A stretch of DNA of 64,000 bases from Nonomuraea pusilla (GCF_900109355.1 NZ_FOBF01000016.1:1-64000), one strand, 5' to 3'. Shown: positions 24,100 to 32,206, counted from the first letter of the stretch. Translations and numbers: made by a program. Notes: generated from the letters alone by a model not told the origin.

Positions 24100-24129
24100 A
24101 GGTACCAGAATGTCATTCTGGTACCTGTG
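24097..24129. promoter_or_regulatory. 33-nt perfect palindrome spanning the hydrolase start codon
   Basis: The left arm CACAGGTACCAGAATG (24097-24112) and its exact complement (24114-24129) flank a single central T. The GTG start of the hydrolase is read from bases 24099-24097, at the outer edge of the left arm. The size suggests a site for two regulator dimers (TetR/QacR-like) or one large dimer. No candidate regulator is adjacent. Confidence 0.75.
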
Positions 24130-24169
24130 CCGTAAAGCCACCGCGAAGAGCCTCGGGCCCGTTCGGGAA

Positions 24170-25027
24170 TCAGCCCCTGACGAGCTTGCGGACGCGCTCG
24201 CTGCCCAGCACCGCACCGCCGCCGGCCACGGCCAGAGCGACGGCCACGAGGGCGCCGCCGGTCCCGTCGGACCCGCCCGCCTCAGGCTTGGCGGCGGCCT
24301 CGACGGCCTCGACGGCCCTGCCGCCCGCAGACTGCGCCTGCTCGACCGGCTCGGACTTGGCCACAGGGGCGCTCGCGGGCTCGTCCTTGCGGACGTACCC
24401 GGTCTGGCGGACGGGAGCCTCGGCGGCCCGTCCCTCGCCGACCGGGGCGGTCTTCACACTGGGCTTCTTCTCGGCCAGGAGCTGCTGCGGCGGCTTGGCC
24501 GGGTTGCGGTCGACCTTGGCCCAGGCGCCGCTCGCGAAGGAGACGGGGTAGTTCTTCTTGCCCGCGCCGGTGCCCCACTTGGTGATGACGTAGTCCACCT
24601 TGATGTGGCCCTCGCCGCCGACGCCGTCGACGCCGAGCGTGCTGGAGTTGAAGCGCCCGCCGGTCAGGTGGGCGAAGGTCTTGGCGTCGAGGTCGAGCAT
24701 GACGCCGTTGCTGGAGGGCACGCCCGGTCCGCGGTCGCCGACGAAGAAGGGCAGCTTCTTGCCCTTGTACATGACGTAGCCCTCGGTGAAGAGCGGCCAG
24801 CTCGGGCTGGCGACGAGGCCCTGCTGCATGGGCTTGCCGCTGGCGGGAAGACCGGTGTCTCCGGCGCGGCCGGAGGAGTCGTCCCAGAAGTACGAGGCGG
24901 TGGTCGAGCCCTTGAGCAGCACCTTCTCGTCGTCGCGAGTGTCGGCGTGCGCCGCGGTGCCGATGGTCAGGGCGCCGGCGGCGGACGCGGCGATCAGGGC
25001 GATGGAACGCAGGCCAAATCGAGACAT
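24170..25027 (-). CDS. Secreted double-psi beta-barrel (RlpA/3D-like) cell-wall protein with C-terminal anchor
   Basis: A 285-residue exported protein. The signal peptide MSRFGLRSIALIAASAAGAL is cleaved near AHA-DT. Residues about 55-165 form a 3D/RlpA-like domain: LPASGKPMQQGLVASPSWPL, FFVGDRGPG and GVMLDLDAKTFAHL. An Ala/Glu/Pro-rich stalk follows, then a hydrophobic segment GALVAVALAVAGGGAVL and a basic end (ERVRKLVRG), a C-terminal membrane anchor. Such domains act on or bind peptidoglycan. A c-di-AMP riboswitch lies 170 bp upstream on the same strand, in line with its known use ahead of cell-wall hydrolases in actinobacteria. Confidence 0.75.
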   Translation of the reverse strand: MSRFGLRSIALIAASAAGALTIGTAAHADTRDDEKVLLKGSTTASYFWDDSSGRAGDTGLPASGKPMQQGLVASPSWPLFTEGYVMYKGKKLPFFVGDRGPGVPSSNGVMLDLDAKTFAHLTGGRFNSSTLGVDGVGGEGHIKVDYVITKWGTGAGKKNYPVSFASGAWAKVDRNPAKPPQQLLAEKKPSVKTAPVGEGRAAEAPVRQTGYVRKDEPASAPVAKSEPVEQAQSAGGRAVEAVEAAAKPEAGGSDGTGGALVAVALAVAGGGAVLGSERVRKLVRG

Positions 25028-25143
25028 GAAGAAGTAAGGTCCTTTGTGCGGGGACGGGGAAGGCGCGCTTCAGCAGGCGTAGCCGGGCAGAAGGCCGAAC
25101 GGTCGCTACGCGGAGCGCTTGAAGGTCTGTGGGAAGGGGCCGA

Positions 25144-25194
25144 TCACCAGGCGGCCGGCACGACGCGGTCTGGGGGTATGACGCGGGTACGCAT
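25144..25194 (-). CDS. Possible 16-residue leader peptide between riboswitch and coding region
   Basis: An ATG eleven bases past the GGAGAGG at the riboswitch 3' edge opens MRTRVIPPDRVVPAAW and a stop. It could be a chance frame. If translated, it would sit in the expression platform. The rest of 25028-25200 shows several GC stems but no other gene. Confidence 0.25.
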   Translation of the reverse strand: MRTRVIPPDRVVPAAW

Positions 25195-25200
25195 AGGTAA

Positions 25201-25330
25201 GGTGTCCTCTCCATCTCGCCTACCGAGTTAGCTGACGGGTTCGGGCGTGGAGATGCCCTACCGGCACGAGTGCCGGATTCACCCCAGAGAAGTGGGTCCT
25301 CGGTTCCCGGAACTCCCGGGATTCGGCGCC
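25201..25330 (-). ncRNA. c-di-AMP riboswitch (ydaO/yuaA class)
   Basis: On the minus strand the segment contains the conserved ydaO landmarks in order: GCGCCGAATCCCGGG, GGGAACCGAGGACCCA, CTCTGGGGTGAATC, a GC hairpin (CCGGCACTCGTGCCGG), GTAGGG, CCCGAACCCGTCAGCTAAC, CTCGGTAGGCG and GGAGAGGACACC. CATCTC and GAGATG can pair to close the last helix. This class binds cyclic di-AMP, usually switching genes off when the ligand is high. In Streptomyces it governs rpfA and other wall-remodelling genes. Here it precedes a beta-barrel wall protein. Bases 25331-25460 upstream are AT-richer and hold the likely promoter, with no gene. Confidence 0.88.
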
Positions 25331-25460
25331 AGCCGGCCGTCCCTCATGGGCTAGGACTGTCACCAGCTAGTAACGAGTCTTGAGATTAGTGTCTAAACCG
25401 GACAAACGCAAACGTTTCGTCACGAATGAGGCGAAGATCTACCTATAACGGTAAAGAGAA

Positions 25461-25487
25461 AGGGGGCACGGCTCTGCCGTACCCCCT
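25461..25487 (-). terminator. Rho-independent terminator after the DUF5302 gene
   Basis: A 12-bp stem with one mismatch (AGGGGGCACGGC, TCT loop, GCCGTACCCCCT) is followed on the minus strand by TTTCTCTTT. It lies 47 bases past the DUF5302 stop. Confidence 0.75.
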
Positions 25488-25533
25488 GTGAACGCCGGAT
25501 TCCGGACGCTCACGCCATCAGTCGTGAGCGGCG

Positions 25534-25734
25534 TCAGCCGCCGCTCTTGCGCCTGAACGACCTTTTACTCGCGGCCGGTCCGTGCGACCCGTGGATCTTC
25601 GACGGATCGCCGCCCCTGCCACCCGCGCCCGAGCCGGCGTGCTGGTTGCGCTTGCGCTCCAGCGCCTCGCGGAACTTGCGCTTCATCTCGTCCTCGGAAG
25701 TCTCGTTGACTTCCGGCTCCGACGATTCCGCCAT
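25534..25734 (-). CDS. DUF5302 small protein
   Basis: A 66-residue, highly charged protein. It begins with an acidic stretch (MAESSEPEVNETSEDE), continues with MKRKFREALERKRNQH, and ends in a glycine-rich linker and SKRSFRRKSGG. The pattern matches DUF5302 of actinobacteria, function unknown; the basic KRKF helix might bind nucleic acid. The ATG at 25734 has GGAGG five bases upstream. It follows the MFS gene by 47 bases on the same strand and could be cotranscribed with it. Confidence 0.8.
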   Translation of the reverse strand: MAESSEPEVNETSEDEMKRKFREALERKRNQHAGSGAGGRGGDPSKIHGSHGPAASKRSFRRKSGG

Positions 25735-25781
25735 GAGGACCTCCATGGTGTTGGGACCCTCACAGCTTCGCACGGCGGAGG

Positions 25782-27236
25782 TCACGAGGCGAAACCGGCC
25801 TCGACCTTGCTCTGCGGCGTGGCGGGGAGCTCCAGCCGCTTCGACGGCAGGGCCAGCAGCGCGACCAGGGCGATCACCGCGCCCGCCGCCCCCAGCGCGG
25901 GCACCACCGTCGCGGCGGCCGACGCGTGCGCCGCGGCCAGTCCGTGGAGCGGGGCGTCGTGCTCCACCACCGACGTGTACGCCGTGCCCGCGAGCGCCAG
26001 CGCCACCGACCCGCCGATCTGCCGGAAGAACGTCAGGTTCGCCGACGCCGTGCCGATGTGCTCCGGCGGCACCGACTGCTGCACGGCCACGGTCAGCCCC
26101 GACAGCATCGGGCCCATGCCCAGGCCGAGCAGCGCCATCCACCCGGCCAGCGCCAGGCCGCCGGTGTCCAGCGACAGGTTCACGCACAGCAGCGCGCCCG
26201 CCGCCATGAGGAAGGGGGACGCCACCAGCCACGGCTTGTACACGCGCGTCCTGGCCATCAGCGTGCCCATGAGCATGCTGCCCGCGACCATGGCGAGCGT
26301 CATCGGGTAGATCCGCAGGCCCGACTCCGTGGCGCTGGCGCCCAGCGCCTCCTGGAAGTACCTCGGCAGGAAGACCACGCCCGCGTACATGGAGAAGGCC
26401 GTCATGAACGAGGTCAGGTTCACCAGTGTGTACGTGCGGTTGGCGAACAGGTGCACGGGCACGATCGGGCTCGCCGTACGCCGCTCCACCAGCACGAACA
26501 CCACCAGCAGCGCGAGGGCCGCCACCATCGGCACCGCCACCGCGGGCGAGAGCCAGCCGTTGCCGTCGAGCCCCTTCTCGGTGAGGCCCAGCAGCAGCGC
26601 GGTCACGGCCACGGTGAAGATGGCGATGCCCGGGTAGTCGGGCCGGCCGCCGGCGCCCGTGCCCGCCGTGCGCGGCAGCCTGAGCGTCACGACGGCGATG
26701 AGCGCGGCCCCGAGCGGCACGTTCACGTAGAAGGCCCAGCGCCAGGTGGCGTGGTCGGTGAACAACCCGCCGAGGAACGGCCCCGCCAGGTACGTCAGCG
26801 CCATCACGCCGCCCAGCGCGCCCTGCACGCGCGCGCCGCCGCGCGAGGGCGGGAACAGCTCCATCACCAGGGCGAGCGACAGCGGCATCAGCGCTCCCGC
26901 GCCCAGGCCCTGCAGCGCGCGGAAGGCGATGAGCTGCGGCATGTCCTGGGCCACCCCGCACAGCGCCGAGCCGATCACGAACACGGTCATCCCGACGAGC
27001 AGCAGGGGCTTCCTGCCGTACTGGTCGGAGAGCCTGCCGTAGAGGGGCACGGTGACGGTGGAGGTGAGCAGGTAGGCCGTCACCACCCAGGTGTAGAGGG
27101 AGGTGCCGCCCAGGTCGCCGACGATGCGCGGCAGCGCGGTGCCGACGATCGTCTGGTCCAGCATCGCCAGGAACATCCCGCCGAGGACGGCGAGCAACAG
27201 GAGGGCGTCGCCCCGAGGCTTCATGTCACGACTCAC
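25782..27236 (-). CDS. MFS drug efflux transporter (DHA2, EmrB/QacA type)
   Basis: A 484-residue transporter with 14 predicted helices. LDQTIVGTALPRIVGDLGG (about residues 26-44, motif D1) and GRLSDQYGRKPLLLVG (about 67-82, motif A) are diagnostic of the DHA2 H+-antiporter group. It probably exports hydrophobic toxic compounds. The GTG at 27236 has no good ribosome site; ATG 27224 is an alternative. A TTGACA lies upstream and overlaps a PadR-type operator, and the divergent PadR gene is 56 bp away. The expected circuit is PadR repressing the pump and itself until a drug binds. Confidence 0.87.
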   Translation of the reverse strand: MSRDMKPRGDALLLLAVLGGMFLAMLDQTIVGTALPRIVGDLGGTSLYTWVVTAYLLTSTVTVPLYGRLSDQYGRKPLLLVGMTVFVIGSALCGVAQDMPQLIAFRALQGLGAGALMPLSLALVMELFPPSRGGARVQGALGGVMALTYLAGPFLGGLFTDHATWRWAFYVNVPLGAALIAVVTLRLPRTAGTGAGGRPDYPGIAIFTVAVTALLLGLTEKGLDGNGWLSPAVAVPMVAALALLVVFVLVERRTASPIVPVHLFANRTYTLVNLTSFMTAFSMYAGVVFLPRYFQEALGASATESGLRIYPMTLAMVAGSMLMGTLMARTRVYKPWLVASPFLMAAGALLCVNLSLDTGGLALAGWMALLGLGMGPMLSGLTVAVQQSVPPEHIGTASANLTFFRQIGGSVALALAGTAYTSVVEHDAPLHGLAAAHASAAATVVPALGAAGAVIALVALLALPSKRLELPATPQSKVEAGFAS

Positions 27237-27250
27237 AGGTGAAGACTGAT

Positions 27251-27266
27251 ATGTAAGTCGTTACAT
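27251..27266. promoter_or_regulatory. PadR operator, ATGT-N8-ACAT
   Basis: ATGTAAGTCGTTACAT fits the established PadR consensus ATGT-N8-ACAT exactly and has 6-bp complementary arms. It lies midway in the 56-bp divergent MFS/PadR promoter region. Confidence 0.75.
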
Positions 27267-27292
27267 GTCAAATCTTCGGTATGCTGGCAGCC

Positions 27293-27787
27293 ATGTCCCT
27301 GCGGATCGCGCTGCTCGGGCTGCTGTGCGGCAAGGGCCCCGCCAGCGGCTACGACCTGACCAAGTCGTTCGAGAGGTCGCTCAACCACGTCTGGCAGGCC
27401 GGGCACACCCAGATCTACCCGGAGCTGGTCAAGATGACGTCCGACGGGCTCGTGACCGTCGAGTCGGAGGGGGCGCGAGGCCGCAAGATCTACTCGGTCA
27501 CCCCGGAAGGGCGACGGGTGCTGCACGAGTGGCTGGTCGGGCACTCGCCCTCGCTGACCGTGCGCAGCGACACCGGGCTCCAGGCGTTCCTGCTCCCGCT
27601 CCTCGACAGGGACGAGGCCATCGCCGTCGTCCAGCGGATCCGCGACTGCCACGCGGAGCGCCTGGCGGCTCTCGACTTCCAGCCACGGGGCGTGCTGGGC
27701 CGCTACGCGCTCGCGCTCGGGGTCGGGCAGATCCGCTCCGTCCTGGAATGGGCGGACGAGACGATCGCCGACCTCCAGCGCTCCTGA
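27293..27787 (+). CDS. PadR-family transcriptional regulator
   Basis: A 164-residue protein with the PadR winged helix at the N-terminus (LRIALLGLLCGKGPASGYDLTKSFERS, then HTQIYPELVKMTSDGLV and RGRKIYSVTPEGRR) and a C-terminal coiled dimerisation region (Vir_act_alpha_C type) around residues 90-160. The ATG at 27293 lies eight bases after TATGCT, a -10-like box, so it is probably leaderless. An in-frame ATG at 27281 is the alternative. It is divergent from the MFS pump and almost certainly its repressor. Confidence 0.87.
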   Translation: MSLRIALLGLLCGKGPASGYDLTKSFERSLNHVWQAGHTQIYPELVKMTSDGLVTVESEGARGRKIYSVTPEGRRVLHEWLVGHSPSLTVRSDTGLQAFLLPLLDRDEAIAVVQRIRDCHAERLAALDFQPRGVLGRYALALGVGQIRSVLEWADETIADLQRS

Positions 27788-27906
27788 CTGCACCTGCGAA
27801 ACGACCGGCGGGCGCGAAGCCTGCGGCGAATTGCTATTTGTGGTGCTATTTACAACTTGTGCGATAAAAGCGATATTTGTGGCGCAGCCGGGAAAGGGGC
27901 GCGCGA

Positions 27907-28398
27907 ATGTCATCCTCCCGTCGGCGAGGAGCGCACGCACGGCGTTCGATCGCCTGCCTCGCCGCGACGGCCGTCTGCGCCCTGGCCGCCTGCGGTCCCG
28001 CCGCCGACCCCACGTCCAGCGGGGCGTCCGCAACCGGCTCCCTGGACGCCGCCACCCAGCAGCTCGTCGGCGACGCCACCCGGCTGCTCGAAGCGGCCCG
28101 GCTGCGGGCCGCCCAGGACGGCGCCGTCGACGACGACTCCTGCCTGCCCGGCGAGGTGCGGCGCCTCTACCGCGCCGCGGGCGACCTGCCCGACCCCGCC
28201 CCCGGCCTGCTGGAAGTCCTCAGCTCCATGGGGTACGCCGAGATCGAGGACGACCTCGACCTGCGCGACGAGGACGACGAGATCGCCGTCCTGCGCCACC
28301 CCGACTCCCGGCTGGTCTTCGAGCTGACCGTCCACCCGCACGCCACGCCGAACGTCGAGATCGTCGGCAAGACCACCTGCTACCGCAAGCAGCCCTGA
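27907..28398 (+). CDS. Putative lipoprotein, unknown function
   Basis: A 163-residue exported protein. The basic N-terminus (SSSRRRGAHARRS), a hydrophobic core and the lipobox LAAC give a lipidation cysteine near residue 29. The mature part contains an acidic run (IEDDLDLRDEDDEIAVL) and two conserved-looking cysteines (DSCLPGEVRRLY and KTTCYRKQ) that could form a disulfide. I do not recognise the family. The ATG at 27907 follows AAAGGGG at five bases. The 100 bases upstream are AT-rich for this genome and hold its promoter. Confidence 0.7.
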   Translation: MSSSRRRGAHARRSIACLAATAVCALAACGPAADPTSSGASATGSLDAATQQLVGDATRLLEAARLRAAQDGAVDDDSCLPGEVRRLYRAAGDLPDPAPGLLEVLSSMGYAEIEDDLDLRDEDDEIAVLRHPDSRLVFELTVHPHATPNVEIVGKTTCYRKQP

Positions 28399-28504
28399 CC
28401 GGGCCCGCGACGTCGACGGCCCGGCGGGCCCAGGCGGCGCGGGAGGCGCGAGGGGGTGCGCGGGCGGCCCGCGTTGCGCCGGCGGCCCGCCTTACCCCCT
28501 CACG

Positions 28505-29740
28505 TCATGGCGTGGCCAGGGCCTCGGTGGGCGACATGCGCGAGGCGCGTACCGCCGGATACAGCCCGGCCAGCGCGCCGATGACCAGGGTGGCGGCCAG
28601 GCCGCCCCCCGTCGCCCACAGCGGCACCACGGCCGGCCAGCCGCGGTAGGCCGCGAAGCCGGTGGACACGCCCGCCCCCAGGACGATGCCGCCCGCCCCG
28701 CCCACGGCCGACAGCAGCAGCGACTCGGCGAGGAACTGCAGCCGGATCTGCCCCCTGGTCGCGCCGAGCGACCGCCGCAGGCCGATCTCGGCCCGGCGTT
28801 CCAGCACCGAGATCACCATGGTGTTCGCCACGCCCACGCCGCCCACGAGCAGCGCGACCGCGCCCACGCCCAGCAGCAGCCCCGCGAAAGCCTGGCTGGT
28901 GGCCTGCTTGGCGGCCAGCGCGTCTGAGGGACGCGAGACGTCCGCCTCGTTGGGCGCCTCCGGGTTCGCGGTGCTCGCCAGCACCGCCCGTACGGACTCC
29001 AGCCTGGACTCGTCCGAGCGCGTGTAGAGCGTGGTGGGGTGCCCGTCGAAGGCCAGCCTCGACTCCGCGACCGGCCAGCCGACCAGCGCGGCCGCGTCGA
29101 GCTCCTGCGCCAGCGGCACCGGGGCGAGCACGCCCACGACGCTGAAGCGGATGCCGCCGACGACCACCTGCGTGTCCGGGCCGACCGCGCCCACGCCGAG
29201 CCGCTGCGCGGCCGACGCGCCCAGCACGACCGCCGGGTAGCGCTCGGTCGCGGCGTTGAGCCAGGTGCCGCGATGGACGGTCGCCCCCACCGTGCTCAGC
29301 AGGTCGAGCCGGGCGGCGTAGGTGGAGATGCCGCCGGTCTGCGCCTCGGGGATCTCCTCGGAACGGTAGACCTTCGCATCGCCGATCTTGCCGATGGCCG
29401 AGGCCGCCCGCACGGGACCGATCCGCTCGATCATCGCCTCCGCCTCCACCGGCATCCGCGCCGCCTCGCCCATGAGCGTCGTGCCGGACGAGACGGTGAG
29501 CAGGTTCGTGCCGAGCGCCGAGAGCGTACGGTCGACCTCGGCGCCGGACGAGGACGAGATGCCGACGACCCCGATCATGGCGGCGATGCCGATGGCGATG
29601 CCGAGCGCCGACAGGAACGCGCGCAGCGGGCGGGTACGCAGGCCGACGGCGCCGACCCGCAGGACGTCGCCCGCCCGCATGCGAGCGGGGACCGGCCGGG
29701 GGCGGGGGTGCGGGGGCCGGGACCGCGCGGGCGCCGCCAT
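28505..29740 (-). CDS. MacB-type ABC exporter permease (FtsX fold)
   Basis: A 411-residue permease with four predicted helices: one near residue 45, then three after residue 290. The periplasmic MacB_PCD domain (about 60-270) starts NLLTVSSGTT, and the C-terminal FtsX domain includes GGVGVANTMVISVLERRAEIGLRRSLGATR. This layout is typical of MacB/lipoprotein-release-like exporters. The ATG at 29740 has GGAGGGG seven bases upstream and overlaps the ATPase stop by one base. It is the last gene of a four-gene exporter operon controlled, by position, by the divergent two-component system. Confidence 0.85.
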   Translation of the reverse strand: MAAPARSRPPHPRPRPVPARMRAGDVLRVGAVGLRTRPLRAFLSALGIAIGIAAMIGVVGISSSSGAEVDRTLSALGTNLLTVSSGTTLMGEAARMPVEAEAMIERIGPVRAASAIGKIGDAKVYRSEEIPEAQTGGISTYAARLDLLSTVGATVHRGTWLNAATERYPAVVLGASAAQRLGVGAVGPDTQVVVGGIRFSVVGVLAPVPLAQELDAAALVGWPVAESRLAFDGHPTTLYTRSDESRLESVRAVLASTANPEAPNEADVSRPSDALAAKQATSQAFAGLLLGVGAVALLVGGVGVANTMVISVLERRAEIGLRRSLGATRGQIRLQFLAESLLLSAVGGAGGIVLGAGVSTGFAAYRGWPAVVPLWATGGGLAATLVIGALAGLYPAVRASRMSPTEALATP

Positions 29741-30570
29741 CACGCCGCCCCTCCACTGGCAGCGGCACCCCACGACGGCGCCTCCCGCCCAGCACCATGA
29801 GGCTGCCCCCGCCCAGCACCTTGCCGTTCCTCCCGTCCGGTGACGTGCGGTTCCTCCCGTCCGGGACTGTACGGTTTCTCGTGTTCCGTGGCTGAGTCGG
29901 AGACGACGCGGCCGTCGCGCATGGCGACCCGGCGCGGCAGTCCGGCGGCGATCTCACGGTCGTGCGTGATGATCACGATGGTCGTGCCGGAGGCGTTCAG
30001 CTCGCGCAGCAGGCCCATCACGCCCGCCCCCGAGGCCGAGTCGAGCGCGCCGGTGGGCTCGTCGGCGAGGAGGAGCGGCGGGTCACCCGCCACGGCCCGC
30101 GCGATCGCCACCCGCTGCCGCTCCCCGCCGGACAGCTCGTGCGGCTCGTGGTGGACCCGGTGCCCGAGCCCCACCCGCTCCAGCGCCGCGGCGGCCCTGC
30201 GCCGCCGCTCGGCCCGCGCGAGCCCGGTGTAGACGAGCCCGTCCGCGACGTTGTCCAGCGCGGGGACCCGGGCGGCCAGGTGGAAGTGCTGGAACACGAA
30301 CCCGATCGTGGTGGCCCGCAGCGCCGACAGCTCGCTGTCCGACAGGTCGGACACGCCGTAGCCGTCGATCCTGACGCCGCCGGAGGTGGGCCGGTCGAGC
30401 GTGCCGACGACGTTCAGCATCGTTGACTTGCCCGACCCCGACGGGCCGACGATGGCCACCAGCTCGCCGTGCCGGATCTCCAGCGACACGCCGTCGAGCG
30501 CGGCGACCCCGCCCGGGTAGGTCCTGGAGACGTCCTCCAGCGAGACCATGGGGAACCCCGGCGAGGTCAT
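29740..30570 (-). CDS. ABC exporter ATP-binding protein (MacB/LolD type) with repeat-rich tail
   Basis: A 276-residue ATPase. Walker A is GPSGSGKST (about residues 42-50), the signature is LSGGERQR, and Walker B with D-loop is LLLADEPTGALD. These place it in the MacB/LolD/DevA exporter group. About 45 residues beyond the normal end form a Gly/Arg/Glu/Pro tail with a degenerate repeat of the form GREEPHVT-GREERQGA-GRGQPHGA-GRE, mirrored in the DNA around 29780-29880. It overlaps the adaptor gene (ATGA) and the permease gene. The tail is unusual and its role unknown. Confidence 0.87.
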   Translation of the reverse strand: MTSPGFPMVSLEDVSRTYPGGVAALDGVSLEIRHGELVAIVGPSGSGKSTMLNVVGTLDRPTSGGVRIDGYGVSDLSDSELSALRATTIGFVFQHFHLAARVPALDNVADGLVYTGLARAERRRRAAAALERVGLGHRVHHEPHELSGGERQRVAIARAVAGDPPLLLADEPTGALDSASGAGVMGLLRELNASGTTIVIITHDREIAAGLPRRVAMRDGRVVSDSATEHEKPYSPGREEPHVTGREERQGAGRGQPHGAGREAPSWGAAASGGAA

Positions 30571-31679
30571 CGCGGCACCCCCACGGTCATGCCCTCGGCG
30601 AGCCCGTCGCCGGACACCTCGACCCGCCCGCCCGCGAACAGCCCCGTCTCGACGCCGACGTACCGGGACCTGCCGCCTTCCACGACCTCCACCCCGAAAC
30701 CGCCCTCCTTCAGCGCGACGAGCGCCGACACGGGCACGGTCAGCACGCCCTTGCGCCGCGAGGCCGTGAACGTCACCTCGACGGCCGCCTTGTCCAGCCC
30801 CTTCGCCGCCTTGCCCGAGCGCAGCGCCACGAGCACCTCCAGCCGGGTCTTCGGCTCGTCGTTCTGGCCCTCCCCCGGCTCGATGACGGTGGCGACCTCC
30901 GTGACCCTGCCGGGGACGGACGTCCCGCCGGGCAGGGTCACCTCGACCTTGGCGCCCTTCCTGGCCATCCGCTGGTCCTCGGTGTCCAGCCGCACGGTGA
31001 CCACCTTGGACGTCCCCGTGTAGGTCAGGACCTTCTGCCCCGGCGCGGCCGGCTGGCCCTTCTCCGCCTCCAGGCTCTCCACCCGCACCTCGCCCGGCGC
31101 GAACACGACCCGGCCCAGCTCCACCACGCCGGTCTCGTCCAGCCCTCGGTCCTCCTGCCACTCCCTCACGGCCGCGGCGGTGGCCGTGGTGAACTCGTCG
31201 TCCACGGTGAAACCGTCGTAACCGAGCTTGGCGAGGTTGCGCTCCAGGCTCTCCACGTCCGGGCCCTCCGTCCCGACCCGCAGGTCGCGGTAGGCGGGCG
31301 TGCGGCCGTACATGAGGACGACCGGCTGGTCGTCGAGCCGGTAGAGCGACCGGCCGCGGGTGATCTCGGCGCCGCCCTCCGGCAGCCAGGTGATCGTGCC
31401 GGGCTTGCGGACCACCGCCGTGGTGACGGGCCCGTAGCCGAGCTCGCCGTCGGCGTCCTCGGTGTCGTTCAGCGTCTGCCTGGTGACCGTCGTCGTGGCC
31501 GGGGGCGGCGCGGCGGCCGTCCCGCCCGTCCCCGCCGCGCCGCCCCGGAGCAGGCCGGGGCCGTTCAGCACCGCGAACCCGGCGGCCGCCGCGGCCGCCA
31601 CCGTCGCGAGGCCGAGCAGCAGCCTGCCGCGGCGGCGGCGCGGCGCCCTGGGCCGCTGGTCGAGCGTCGCCGTGCCCAT
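30567..31679 (-). CDS. Periplasmic adaptor (HlyD/RND-type) with peptidoglycan-binding domain
   Basis: A 370-residue protein anchored by one N-terminal helix (LLLGLATVAAAAAAGFAVL, about residues 21-39). It has an adaptor beta-barrel/lipoyl-like domain and, at about 130-190, a PG_binding_1 domain (VGTEGPDVESLERNLAKLGYDGFTVDDEF). The C-terminal part (KGVLTVPVSALVALKEGGFG, then GLFAGGRVEV) is typical of efflux adaptors. It would link the MacB-type permease to substrate outside the membrane and hold it near the wall. The ATG at 31679 has GGAGGGG upstream and overlaps the preceding lipoprotein stop. Confidence 0.83.
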   Translation of the reverse strand: MGTATLDQRPRAPRRRRGRLLLGLATVAAAAAAGFAVLNGPGLLRGGAAGTGGTAAAPPPATTTVTRQTLNDTEDADGELGYGPVTTAVVRKPGTITWLPEGGAEITRGRSLYRLDDQPVVLMYGRTPAYRDLRVGTEGPDVESLERNLAKLGYDGFTVDDEFTTATAAAVREWQEDRGLDETGVVELGRVVFAPGEVRVESLEAEKGQPAAPGQKVLTYTGTSKVVTVRLDTEDQRMARKGAKVEVTLPGGTSVPGRVTEVATVIEPGEGQNDEPKTRLEVLVALRSGKAAKGLDKAAVEVTFTASRRKGVLTVPVSALVALKEGGFGVEVVEGGRSRYVGVETGLFAGGRVEVSGDGLAEGMTVGVPR

Positions 31680-32206
31680 CAGGCCCCTCCAGGCCCGGCG
31701 TCGGAGAACTCCTTGTGGCACTTGTCCTGCGCCGCCTTGAAGTCGGGGTCGTCGCCGACCTCCGGCGTGATCCGCACCGCGCCGCCCTCGGGGTCGGGGA
31801 ACGCCTCGACGCCGTTGTCACGCATGCACTGCGCCAGCTTGCGCATCGCCTCGGCACGCTTCGGGTCCGCCTTGTCCCCGGCCATGCCGCTCGGCGCGTA
31901 CTGCTTGCACGCCTCCTGGGCCTTCTGCACCTTCTCCGGGGACGTCTCCTTGCCGAAACGCATCATCAGGCCCTTGCCCCGCTCGGGGTCGGGCACGTTC
32001 ACGCCGTTCTCGCGCATGCACTGCGCGTACTTGAGGTTCCGCTCGTACGGGTCGCCGCCGGGCGTGGGGCCGGACGCGGCGCTGCTCGCGGCCGGGCTGG
32101 CGCCGCCGCCCGCCGAGGCCACGTCCGCGCCGCCGTCGCCGCCCGAGCCGCAGCCCGTCAGCAGGACGAACGCGAGCGGCACGGTGGCCAGGACTGTTGC
32201 TCGCAT
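31679..32206 (-). CDS. Lipoprotein of the exporter operon, with duplicated CMRxxGV motif
   Basis: A 175-residue lipoprotein (lipobox LLTGC, cysteine about residue 19) with a Gly/Ala/Ser/Pro-rich spacer. The mature part contains two related blocks: KYAQCMRENGVNVPDPE (about residues 59-75) and KLAQCMRDNGVEAFPDPE (about 121-138). Each has one cysteine, and further cysteines occur at EACKQY and DKCHKEF. Disulfide-linked helical hairpins are likely. Proteins of this pattern recur in actinobacterial ABC-exporter operons, but their role is undefined. It is the first gene of the operon and starts at 32206 behind GGAGGAG. Confidence 0.78.
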   Translation of the reverse strand: MRATVLATVPLAFVLLTGCGSGGDGGADVASAGGGASPAASSAASGPTPGGDPYERNLKYAQCMRENGVNVPDPERGKGLMMRFGKETSPEKVQKAQEACKQYAPSGMAGDKADPKRAEAMRKLAQCMRDNGVEAFPDPEGGAVRITPEVGDDPDFKAAQDKCHKEFSDAGPGGA

